Assembly (NCBI RefSeq): GCF_907164555.1 | Contig: NZ_CAJQZC010000001.1 | Span: forward strand, 806,001-870,000 | Direction of reading: 5' to 3' | DNA length: 64,000 nucleotides | Origin: Paraburkholderia saeva | Lineage (GTDB): Bacteria > Pseudomonadota > Gammaproteobacteria > Burkholderiales > Burkholderiaceae | In this document: positions 48,254 to 55,957 of the stretch, piece by piece | Layout of the letters: the number at the start of each line of letters is the position of its first letter | How positions within the stretch are numbered: the first letter of the stretch is position 1 | Notes under the pieces: generated by a model | Seen by the model: the letters and a program-made list of their open reading frames with translations, nothing else | What the model was told of the DNA's origin: nothing | Databases searched by the model: none | Program-made: the position numbers and the translations under genes

Positions 48254-48528
48254 GGCGTATGCGCGGGCGGCGGCAAGAGGGATCGGCTGGCACGTCGCCT
48301 TGCGCCGGAAACCGGCCGGCAGCGCGCACCACGGCTGCAAGTTTACCGAAAGTGCCGCAGGAAGATACCGGAGATTGCGAGGCGGGCACCGGCAGCGCAC
48401 CGTCGATTCTTCTAGAATCGGGGCATCGGTGCGGCCGCATGGTCACCGCAGGGCCGCATGGCAGGCCAGCCAGGCCGTCATTGAGCTTTCGGCACTGAAC
48501 CCTCGACACTGACAAAAAGGATACGGAA

Positions 48529-49308
48529 ATGGATCTGGGCATTGCAGGACGGACCGCGCTGGTATGCGCGGCGAGCAAGGGTCTCGGTCGGGGCTGCGCC
48601 GAAGCGCTCGCCGCCGAAGGGGTGAACGTGGTGATCGTCGCCCGCACGGCAGAGACGCTCGAGGCGACCGCCGCGGCGATCCGCGCCGCGAGCGGCGTCG
48701 ATGTGAAAGCCGTCGCCTGCGATATCACCACGCCCGAAGGGCGCGCCGCCGCGCTCGCGGCGTGCCCGCAACCGGACATTCTCGTCAACAACGCGGGTGG
48801 CCCGCCGCCAGGCGACTTCCGTCAGTTCACCCACGACGACTGGATCCGCGCGCTCGAAGCCAACATGCTGACGCCGATCGAACTGATGCGCGCGACGATC
48901 GACGGTATGATCAGCCGCGGCTTTGGCCGCATCGTCAACATCACGAGCTCGGCGGTCAAGGCGCCGATCGACGTGCTCGGTCTGTCGAACGGCGCGCGCT
49001 CGGGGTTGACGGGCTTCGTCGCGGGCCTCGCTCGCAAGGTCGCGCCGCAGGGCGTGACGATCAACAACCTGCTGCCGGGCATGTTCGATACCGACCGCAT
49101 TGTCGGCACAATCGAAGCCCAGGCGAAAGCGCAGGACATCACGATCGAGGAATCGCGCAGGCGCCGGATGGCGTCGATTCCGGCGGGCCGTTTCGGCACG
49201 TCCGACGAGTTCGGCCGCGCCTGTGCGTTCCTGTGCAGCGCGCACGCGGGTTACATTACCGGCCAGAACTGGCTCATCGACGGCGGCGCGTATCCGGGCA
49301 CGTTCTGA
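48529..49308 (+). CDS. SDR-family oxidoreductase lacking the canonical Tyr-x3-Lys
   Basis: The 259-residue Rossmann protein has a cofactor motif [10 protein letters not shown] (Gly-rich, residues about 13-22) and ILVNNAGG (about 84-91). In the active site, where YxxxK is expected, the sequence is [10 protein letters not shown]: Ser153 stands for Tyr and Arg157 for Lys. Ser140/141 remain. Such SDRs are often labelled 3-oxoacyl-ACP reductases but the catalysis is doubtful. The C-terminal [12 protein letters not shown] is normal. It is divergent from upp. Confidence 0.85.
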   Translation: MDLGIAGRTALVCAASKGLGRGCAEALAAEGVNVVIVARTAETLEATAAAIRAASGVDVKAVACDITTPEGRAAALAACPQPDILVNNAGGPPPGDFRQFTHDDWIRALEANMLTPIELMRATIDGMISRGFGRIVNITSSAVKAPIDVLGLSNGARSGLTGFVAGLARKVAPQGVTINNLLPGMFDTDRIVGTIEAQAKAQDITIEESRRRRMASIPAGRFGTSDEFGRACAFLCSAHAGYITGQNWLIDGGAYPGTF

Positions 49309-49370
49309 TTTTCGTTCTCCGCCCGAACGTATTGACCAACCCTAACAAGCACACTCAGGAGTATGGCTTC

Positions 49371-49760
49371 ATGACCACCCGCGTCGCGCTCATCGCGCAC
49401 GATCACAAGAAAGACGACATCGTCCAGCTCTCCGGCGAATACGCCAGCACGCTCGCGCGCTGCGAACTCCTCGCGACGGGTACGACCGGCTCGCGGATCG
49501 CCGCGGCGCACGGGCTGACGGTCGAGCGGATGCTGTCGGGTCCGCACGGCGGCGACCTGCAGATCGGCGCGCAACTCGCGGAAGGCAAGGTCGACATGGT
49601 GATCTTCCTGCGCGACCCGATGACGCCGCAGCCGCACGAACCGGATATCAACGCGCTGGTGCGGGCCTGTGACGTGCACAACATTCCATGTGCGACGAAC
49701 ATCTCGACCGCCCGGATGATCCTCGACGTGCTCACACTGCGTCTCACGCAGAAGATCTGA
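49371..49760 (+). CDS. mgsA: Methylglyoxal synthase
   Basis: The 129-residue enzyme converts dihydroxyacetone phosphate to methylglyoxal when phosphate runs low. It has [12 protein letters not shown] near the N-terminus and LLATGTTG. The catalytic Asp region is [13 protein letters not shown], followed by [19 protein letters not shown] in order. All match the family. The length is shorter than E. coli (152) at the termini. It follows the SDR gene by 62 bases. Confidence 0.96.
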   Translation: MTTRVALIAHDHKKDDIVQLSGEYASTLARCELLATGTTGSRIAAAHGLTVERMLSGPHGGDLQIGAQLAEGKVDMVIFLRDPMTPQPHEPDINALVRACDVHNIPCATNISTARMILDVLTLRLTQKI

Positions 49761-49815
49761 AGCAGAGCCTCGACACGCTGATTCTTTGCAGCCAGTCGCA
49801 ACATCAGGAGACACC

Positions 49816-50790
49816 ATGACGAAAGCGATCCGATTCGACAGGACCGGCGGCCCGGAAGTAATGAAATGGGTCGACGTCGAAGTGGGCAAGCCAGGCGAAG
49901 GCGAGATCCGTATCCGTCAGCACGCGGTCGGGCTCAACTATATCGATGTGTATTTCCGCACGGGCCTGTATCCGCTGCCGCTGCCGGGCGGCCTCGGCAT
50001 GGAAGCCGCCGGCGAAGTGACGGAAACTGGCGCGGGCGTGACGGGCGTGAAGGTGGGCGATCGCGTCGCCTACGTGGCGCGGCCGCCGGGCGCTTACGCC
50101 CAGGAGCGCGTGCTGCCGGCCGCGCAGGTCGTGAAGCTGCCCGATGCCATCAGCTATGAAGACGCGGCGTCGGCGATGCTGCAGGGCCTCACCGCGCAAT
50201 ACCTGCTGCGCCGCACGTATCCGGTGAAAGCGGGCGACACGATCCTGATCCAGGCGGCGGCGGGCGGCGTCGGCCTGCTCGCGTGCCAGTGGGCGAAAGC
50301 GTTGGGCGCGACGGTGATCGGCACAGTCGGCTCAGACGAAAAAGCCGAAATCGCGAAGGCGCACGGTTGCGATCACGCGATCGTCTATACGCGCGAGAAC
50401 TTCACGAAGCGCGTGCGTGAAATCACGAACGGCGCGGGCGTGCCGGTTGTTTATGACTCGATCGGCAAGGACACGTTTACCGCGTCGCTCGACTGTCTCG
50501 CGCCGCTTGGCATGTTCGTGAGCTTCGGCAACGCGTCAGGTCCGCTGCCGCCGATCGATTCGTCCGAGTTCGCCGGACGCGGTTCGCTCTTCTTCACGCG
50601 GCCGACGCTCTTTACGTACATCGGCAAGCGCGCCGATTACGATGCGATGGCCACCGAACTCTTCGATGTCATCGCGACGGGCAAGGTGAAGACGAGCGTG
50701 AACCAGCGTTACGCGCTGGCCGATGTCGGAAGGGCGCATGCGGATCTGGAAGGTCGTCGCACTACGGGATCGACGGTGTTGCTGCCCTGA
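49816..50790 (+). CDS. NADPH:quinone oxidoreductase, zinc-free MDR family
   Basis: The 324-residue protein is a medium-chain reductase without structural zinc cysteines. It has the substrate part VGLNYIDVYFRTGLYP, the quinone reductase loop GMEAAGEV and the NADPH-binding AAAGGVGLLACQWAKALGA. It resembles QorA of E. coli and reduces quinones or enones by NADPH. CAGGAG lies 8 bases before the ATG at 49816. The unit ends at the hairpin at 50860-50891. Confidence 0.93.
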   Translation: MTKAIRFDRTGGPEVMKWVDVEVGKPGEGEIRIRQHAVGLNYIDVYFRTGLYPLPLPGGLGMEAAGEVTETGAGVTGVKVGDRVAYVARPPGAYAQERVLPAAQVVKLPDAISYEDAASAMLQGLTAQYLLRRTYPVKAGDTILIQAAAGGVGLLACQWAKALGATVIGTVGSDEKAEIAKAHGCDHAIVYTRENFTKRVREITNGAGVPVVYDSIGKDTFTASLDCLAPLGMFVSFGNASGPLPPIDSSEFAGRGSLFFTRPTLFTYIGKRADYDAMATELFDVIATGKVKTSVNQRYALADVGRAHADLEGRRTTGSTVLLP

Positions 50791-50859
50791 CGCATGCGGC
50801 GCTAGCGCGCCAGCCGATATGACGTAACGCCGTAACAGAAGCAAGGACGCAACCACACA

Positions 50860-50891
50860 GGCCGTGCCCGGGAAACCGGGCGCGGCCTTTT
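50860..50891 (+). terminator. Intrinsic terminator after the quinone oxidoreductase gene
   Basis: A 12-bp stem including one G-T pair (50860-50871 with 50876-50887) closes a GAAA loop and is followed by four T. It lies 70 bases past the stop and isolates the kdp operon from upstream transcription. Confidence 0.88.
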
Positions 50892-50903
50892 CACGTTTAC
50901 GCG

Positions 50904-50913
50904 TTTTTTACAC
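50904..50913 (+). promoter_or_regulatory. Candidate KdpE-binding site upstream of the kdp operon
   Basis: TTTTTTACAC lies 14 bases before a -35-like TTGACC (50928-50933). The same string of T followed by ACAC forms the 3' half of the KdpE site known ahead of kdpF in E. coli. A -10 would fall near CATATC (50953-50958, spacer 19), which is weak, as expected for an activated promoter. Confidence 0.45.
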
Positions 50914-50996
50914 AGCCGCCGCCAGCTTTGACCCGTCCTTTACGTGCATCGGCATATCCTGGCAGTCATCCAAAGTCCGTACATGGAGAACTCTAA

Positions 50997-51110
50997 ATGG
51001 ATGTGCTGTACATCGGGGGCCTGGTGCTGTTTTCAGCGCTGACCTTTGCATTGATCGCCGGCTGCGAGAAGTTGATGCAGTTCCGCCGTGGCCAGGGAGC
51101 GCGCTCATGA
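50997..51110 (+). CDS. 37-residue single-helix membrane peptide, first gene of the kdp operon
   Basis: The frame starts at ATG with GGAG 8 bases ahead and ends in TGA. The peptide MDVLYIGGLVLFSALTFALI is a membrane helix, followed by AGCEKLMQFRRGQG, a short basic tail. Its stop overlaps the kdpF ATG (ATGA), so translation is coupled. Peptides of this kind ahead of kdpF occur in other proteobacteria under vague names, as I recall. A role in Kdp assembly or stability is inferred. Confidence 0.75.
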   Translation: MDVLYIGGLVLFSALTFALIAGCEKLMQFRRGQGARS

Positions 51111-51199
51111 CCTGGATCCTGTGGCTCTCGGGCTCGGCAACCGCGTTGCTGTTCGCCTATCTCGTCTATGCGCTCCTGCGCGCGGAGGACATTGAATGA
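51107..51199 (+). CDS. kdpF: Potassium-transporting ATPase subunit F
   Basis: The 30-residue hydrophobic peptide is one membrane helix (WLSGSATALLFAYLVYALLRAE). It ends in the ALLRAE-type tail seen in KdpF, which stabilises the Kdp complex. AGGGAG lies 7 bases before the ATG. Both ends overlap neighbours by four bases (ATGA), so the peptide, kdpF and kdpA are translated in series. Confidence 0.92.
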   Translation: MTWILWLSGSATALLFAYLVYALLRAEDIE

Positions 51200-53001
51200 A
51201 CTCGAACAATGTCTTTCAAAGCGTGCTCTTTCTGGTCGTCCTGCTCGCGGCGGCGGTGCCCGTCTCGCGCTACATCACGAAGGTGATGGATGGCAGCTCA
51301 CGCGCCGTGCGCTTCGGCGCGCCGCTCGAACGCCTGCTGTATCGCATCGCGGGCGTCGATCCTTCGAGCGAAATGAGCTGGAAACACTACGCGATCGCGA
51401 CGATTGCGTTCAACACGTTGGGCGCTGCCTTCCTGTATCTGCTGCTACGCGTGCAGGGCTGGTTGCCGGGCAATCCGCAACAGTTCGGCGCGATGACTGT
51501 CGACGGCGCATTCAACACCGCCGTCAGCTTCGTCACGAACACGAACTGGCAGGATTACTCGCCGGAACAGACGGTCGGCTACCTGGCGCAAATGCTCGGC
51601 TTCACGGTGCAGAACTTCCTGTCGGCGGCTACGGGTATCGTCGTTGTGATCGCGCTGATTCGTGGTTTCGCGCGCCATACCGCGCAGACCATCGGCAACT
51701 TCTGGGTCGATATCACGCGGGTCACGATGTACGTGCTCGTGCCGATGTCGATCGTGATCGCCGGGCTCTTGATGAGCCAGGGCGTGATCCAGAACTTCAA
51801 GGCGTATCAGGACGTTCCGACGCTGCAAACCACTACCTACGCTGCGCCGAAGCTCGACGCGCAAGGCAATCCGGTGAAGGACGCGAAGGGCAATCCGGTC
51901 ACGGTCGATACGCCCGTCAAGACGCAGACGATTGCGATGGGCCCGGTGGCTTCGCAGGAAGCGATCAAGATGCTCGGCACGAACGGTGGCGGCTTCTTTA
52001 ACGGCAACTCGGCGCATCCGTATGAAAACCCGACGCCGTTCGCCAACTTCCTGCAGATCTTCGCGATGCTGCTGATTCCGGCGTCGCTGTGTCTGGTGTT
52101 CGGGCAGGTCATTGCCGACCGGAAGCAGGGCATCGCCGTGTTGGCCGTGATGGTGATTGCATTTGCCGCCTGTGTGGCCGGCGAAATCGGCGCTGAGCAG
52201 AGCGGCAATCCTGCGTTGAGCGCATTGCACGTCGACCAGTCGGCGAGCGCCCTGCAGGCAGGCGGCAACATGGAAGGCAAGGAAACGCGCTTCGGCATCG
52301 CGCAGTCGGGCATCTTCACGGTGGCGACGACCGCAGCTTCGTGCGGCGCGGTCAACAACATGCACGATTCGCTGACGCCGCTCGGTGGCCTGATTCCGAT
52401 GCTCCTGATCCAGCTCGGCGAAGTGGTCTTCGGCGGCGTCGGTTCGGGTCTCTACGGGATGCTCGTGTTTGCGCTCCTCGCTGTATTCGTCGCGGGGCTG
52501 ATGATCGGTCGTACGCCGGAGTATGTCGGCAAGAAGATCGAGGCGTACGAGATGAAGATGGTGTCGATCGTCGTGCTGCTGACGCCGATGCTGGTGCTCG
52601 TCGGTGCATCGATCGCGGTACTCGCGGATGCAGGCAAGGCCGGCATCCTGAACCCCGGCGCGCACGGCTTCTCCGAAATCCTCTACGCGTTCAGTTCCGC
52701 CGCGAACAACAACGGCAGCGCGTTCGCCGGCCTCACCGTGAGCACGCCGTTCTACAACTCGCTCCTCGGTATCGCGATGTGGTTCGGTCGCTTCGGCTCG
52801 ATCGTGCCGGTGCTGGCGATTGCCGGTTCGCTCGCCGCGAAGAAGCGCATCGCCGTCACGGGCGGCACGCTGCCGACCCACGGCCCGCTCTTCGTCGTAC
52901 TGCTGCTGGGCACGGTGCTGCTGGTCGGTGCGCTGACCTACGTGCCTGCGCTTGCGCTCGGGCCCGGTGTCGAACATCTGATGATGATCGTGGGCCATTG
53001 A
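51196..53001 (+). CDS. kdpA: Potassium-transporting ATPase subunit A (channel-like)
   Basis: The 601-residue membrane protein has about ten helices and four selectivity-filter repeats. The repeats contain TNTNWQ, GTNGGGFFNGNSAHPYENP (filter Gly-rich), SCGAVNNMHDSLTP and NNNGSAFAGL, each at the place expected. It binds K+ with high affinity and passes it to KdpB. GGAGG lies before the ATG. Length matches the family at close to 600. Confidence 0.98.
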   Translation: MNSNNVFQSVLFLVVLLAAAVPVSRYITKVMDGSSRAVRFGAPLERLLYRIAGVDPSSEMSWKHYAIATIAFNTLGAAFLYLLLRVQGWLPGNPQQFGAMTVDGAFNTAVSFVTNTNWQDYSPEQTVGYLAQMLGFTVQNFLSAATGIVVVIALIRGFARHTAQTIGNFWVDITRVTMYVLVPMSIVIAGLLMSQGVIQNFKAYQDVPTLQTTTYAAPKLDAQGNPVKDAKGNPVTVDTPVKTQTIAMGPVASQEAIKMLGTNGGGFFNGNSAHPYENPTPFANFLQIFAMLLIPASLCLVFGQVIADRKQGIAVLAVMVIAFAACVAGEIGAEQSGNPALSALHVDQSASALQAGGNMEGKETRFGIAQSGIFTVATTAASCGAVNNMHDSLTPLGGLIPMLLIQLGEVVFGGVGSGLYGMLVFALLAVFVAGLMIGRTPEYVGKKIEAYEMKMVSIVVLLTPMLVLVGASIAVLADAGKAGILNPGAHGFSEILYAFSSAANNNGSAFAGLTVSTPFYNSLLGIAMWFGRFGSIVPVLAIAGSLAAKKRIAVTGGTLPTHGPLFVVLLLGTVLLVGALTYVPALALGPGVEHLMMIVGH

Positions 53002-53034
53002 TGTGGCATTTCACTGGAATTCGGACAAAAGAAA

Positions 53035-55146
53035 ATGACTGACCATTCTGCAACCCGGTCCATGTTCGACCCGGCGCTGGTGCGCCCGGCGATCGCGGAC
53101 GCCTTCAGAAAACTCACGCCGCGTACGCAGTTTCGTAACCCGGTGATGTTCTGTGTGTACGTCGGCAGCATCCTGACGACGATCCTTTGGGTCGCCGCGC
53201 TGGCCGGCCAGGCCGAAGCGCCCGCGGGTTTCATTCTCGCGGTCACGCTGTGGCTATGGTTCACGGTGTTGTTTGCCAACTTCGCGGAGGCGCTTGCCGA
53301 AGGCCGTTCGAAGGCCCAGGCTGCGTCGCTGCGCAGCGCGAAGAAAGACGTCATGGCGAAGAAGCTCAATGAGCCGCATCCGAAGTCGCCGATCCGCATC
53401 ATGACGGCCACCGATCTGCGTCGCGGCGACGTCGTGCTCGTCGAAACCGGTGACGTCATTCCGGCCGACGGCGAAGTGATCGAAGGCGTCGCGTCGGTCG
53501 ATGAGTCGGCGATTACCGGCGAATCGGCGCCGGTGATCCGCGAGTCGGGCGGCGACTTTTCGTCGGTGACGGGCGGCACGCGCGTGCTGTCGGACTGGAT
53601 CGTCATGAAGGTGACGGCGAATCCCGGTGAAGCGTTTCTTGACCGCATGATCGCGATGGTCGAAGGCGCGAAGCGTCAGAAGACGCCGAACGAAATCGCC
53701 CTGACGATTCTGCTCGTCGCGCTGACGATCGTGATGCTGCTCGCCACCGCGACGCTGCTGCCGTTCTCGATGTTCTCCGTCGAAGCCGCGAAAGCGGGGC
53801 ACGTCGTGACGATCACGGCGCTGGTCGCGCTGCTCGTGTGCCTGATTCCGACGACGATCGGCGGCCTGCTCTCCGCGATCGGCGTGGCTGGCATGAGCCG
53901 TATGATGCAGGCAAACGTGATCGCCACGTCGGGCCGCGCAGTGGAAGCCGCGGGCGACGTCGACGTGCTGCTGCTCGACAAGACCGGCACGATCACGCTC
54001 GGCAACCGTCAGGCGTCGCTCTTCGTGCCCGCTCCGGGCATCACCGAAGAAGCGCTTGCCGATGCCGCGCAACTGTCGTCGCTTGCCGACGAAACGCCGG
54101 AAGGCCGCAGCATCGTCGTGCTCGCGAAGCAGCGTTTCAACATCCGTCAACGCGATATGGCGACGCTGCATCCGGTGTTCCTCTCATTCAGCGCCCATAC
54201 GCGGATGAGCGGCGTCGATCTCGCTCCGCAGGGGACTTCCTCCGGCGCAACAGGTCGCGAGATCCGCAAGGGTGCGGCCGACGCGGTAAAGCATTACGTC
54301 GAAGCGCATGGCGGACGTTATCCGTCGGAAGTCAGCAACACGGTCGCTGAAGTGGCGCGCCGCGGCAGCACGCCGCTCGTCGTTGCCGAACGGGTCGAAG
54401 GCGCGGCGCGTGTGCTCGGCGTGATCGAGTTGAAGGACGTCGTGAAGGGCGGCATCAAGGAACGCTTCGCCGAACTGCGCAAGATGGGCATCAAGACCGT
54501 CATGGTGACGGGTGACAACCGTCTGACCGCGGCCGCGATTGCAGCCGAAGCGGGCGTCGACGATTTTCTCGCCGAAGCCACACCGGAAGCGAAGCTCTCG
54601 ACGATCCGTGCGCATCAGACCGAAGGCCGCCTTGTCGCGATGACGGGCGACGGCACGAACGACGCTCCCGCGCTCGCGCAGGCCGACGTTGCGGTGGCGA
54701 TGAACACCGGCACGCAGGCGGCGAAGGAAGCCGGCAACATGGTCGACCTCGATTCGAATCCGACCAAGCTGATTGAGATCGTCGAGATCGGCAAGCAGAT
54801 GCTGATGACGCGCGGCTCGCTCACGACGTTCTCGATTGCCAACGACGTCGCCAAGTACTTCGCGATCATTCCGGCCGCGTTCGCCACGACCTACCCGGCG
54901 CTGAACGCGCTGAACGTGATGCATCTCGCGACACCGGCGTCCGCGATCATGTCGGCGGTGATTTTCAACGCGCTGATCATCGTGATGCTGATTCCGCTCG
55001 CGCTGAAGGGCGTGAAGTACCGGCCGCTCGGCGCGGCGGTGCTGTTGCGCCGCAATCTGCTGGTGTATGGCCTGGGCGGGATCATCGTGCCGTTCATCGG
55101 CATCAAGCTCATCGATATGGTGCTGGCCGCATTGGGCTGGGTGTGA
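53035..55146 (+). CDS. kdpB: Potassium-transporting P-type ATPase subunit B
   Basis: The 703-residue P-type ATPase drives the Kdp pump. The phosphorylated Asp is in [12 protein letters not shown]. The actuator loop is AITGESAP, and the hinge [20 protein letters not shown] closes the nucleotide domain. Its Ser in TGES is the known inhibitory phosphorylation site in E. coli. Membrane helices near 35-80, 220-280 and 580-700 agree with the family. It is 33 bases after kdpA. Confidence 0.98.
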   Translation: MTDHSATRSMFDPALVRPAIADAFRKLTPRTQFRNPVMFCVYVGSILTTILWVAALAGQAEAPAGFILAVTLWLWFTVLFANFAEALAEGRSKAQAASLRSAKKDVMAKKLNEPHPKSPIRIMTATDLRRGDVVLVETGDVIPADGEVIEGVASVDESAITGESAPVIRESGGDFSSVTGGTRVLSDWIVMKVTANPGEAFLDRMIAMVEGAKRQKTPNEIALTILLVALTIVMLLATATLLPFSMFSVEAAKAGHVVTITALVALLVCLIPTTIGGLLSAIGVAGMSRMMQANVIATSGRAVEAAGDVDVLLLDKTGTITLGNRQASLFVPAPGITEEALADAAQLSSLADETPEGRSIVVLAKQRFNIRQRDMATLHPVFLSFSAHTRMSGVDLAPQGTSSGATGREIRKGAADAVKHYVEAHGGRYPSEVSNTVAEVARRGSTPLVVAERVEGAARVLGVIELKDVVKGGIKERFAELRKMGIKTVMVTGDNRLTAAAIAAEAGVDDFLAEATPEAKLSTIRAHQTEGRLVAMTGDGTNDAPALAQADVAVAMNTGTQAAKEAGNMVDLDSNPTKLIEIVEIGKQMLMTRGSLTTFSIANDVAKYFAIIPAAFATTYPALNALNVMHLATPASAIMSAVIFNALIIVMLIPLALKGVKYRPLGAAVLLRRNLLVYGLGGIIVPFIGIKLIDMVLAALGWV

Positions 55147-55186
55147 TCAGGCTCGCTGCTGATCGTTCCAAAAGGAAAGAATCATC

Positions 55187-55765
55187 ATGAAATCGTTATT
55201 TCGTCCGCTCATCGTGATCTTTGCCGTGCTTACGGCGGTAACGGGTCTCGCGTATCCCGCCGTGATGACGGCGGTGGGGCAGGCTGCCTTCCACGATCAG
55301 GCAAACGGCAGCCTCGTCGAAGTAGACGGGAAGGCAGTCGGCTCGACGCTGATCGGCCAGCAGTTCGACGCGCCGCAGTATTTCTGGGGCCGTCTGTCGG
55401 CCACCGCGCCGATGCCGTACAACGCGCAAGGCTCGTCGGGCTCGAACATCGGCCCGACCAACCCGGCGCTGGTCGATGAAGTCAAAGGCCGCATCGATGC
55501 GTTGAAGGCCGCTGGCACCGACATGTCGCAGCCGGTGCCCGTCGATCTTGTAACGTCGTCGGGCAGCGGGCTCGATCCGGAGATCAGCCCGGCCGCGGCG
55601 GCGTATCAGACGGCACGCGTCGCGAAGGCGCGCGGGATGAACGCAAACGATGTGCAGGCGCTGGTGGACCGCTATACGAGCGGCCGTCAGTTCGGGATCC
55701 TCGGCGAGCCGCGCGTGAACGTGCTGCTGCTGAATCTCGCGCTCGACGCCGCGCATCACGGGTAA
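55187..55765 (+). CDS. kdpC: Potassium-transporting ATPase subunit C
   Basis: The 192-residue subunit has one N-terminal membrane helix ([23 protein letters not shown]) and a periplasmic domain. Family blocks are [47 protein letters not shown] and [15 protein letters not shown]. It increases the nucleotide affinity of KdpB. AAAGGAAAG lies ahead of the ATG at about 7 bases. Confidence 0.97.
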   Translation: MKSLFRPLIVIFAVLTAVTGLAYPAVMTAVGQAAFHDQANGSLVEVDGKAVGSTLIGQQFDAPQYFWGRLSATAPMPYNAQGSSGSNIGPTNPALVDEVKGRIDALKAAGTDMSQPVPVDLVTSSGSGLDPEISPAAAAYQTARVAKARGMNANDVQALVDRYTSGRQFGILGEPRVNVLLLNLALDAAHHG

Positions 55766-55957
55766 ATTTTTTGACGGGTGGCATGCGGGTGGCATGCGGG
55801 TGCACATGCAGTTCGGGGCGGCGCTCGCGCGTCGCCCTTTGCATTCGCACGGCAGGCATCGAATTGCGGTGGATTCACTGGCGTGCGACCATGCACGGAT
55901 CATTTGCCGCCTGCGCGCACGCGGCTGCGGCAACACCAGAACGACGACGTACTCCGT
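55766..55957 (+). other. 192-base gap between kdpC and kdpD with a short tandem repeat
   Basis: The 11-base unit gggtggcatgc occurs twice in tandem (55776-55786, 55787-55797), followed by a related gggtgcacatgc at 55798-55809. The in-frame extension of kdpD through this gap lacks a ribosome site. A separate promoter for kdpDE could lie here but none is clear. Confidence 0.55.

Noticed and set aside
49363-49374. Mini frame ATG GCT TCA TGA overlapping the mgsA start
   Set aside because: The Shine-Dalgarno sequence is only one base from its ATG, too close to start there, and at a proper distance from the mgsA ATG.
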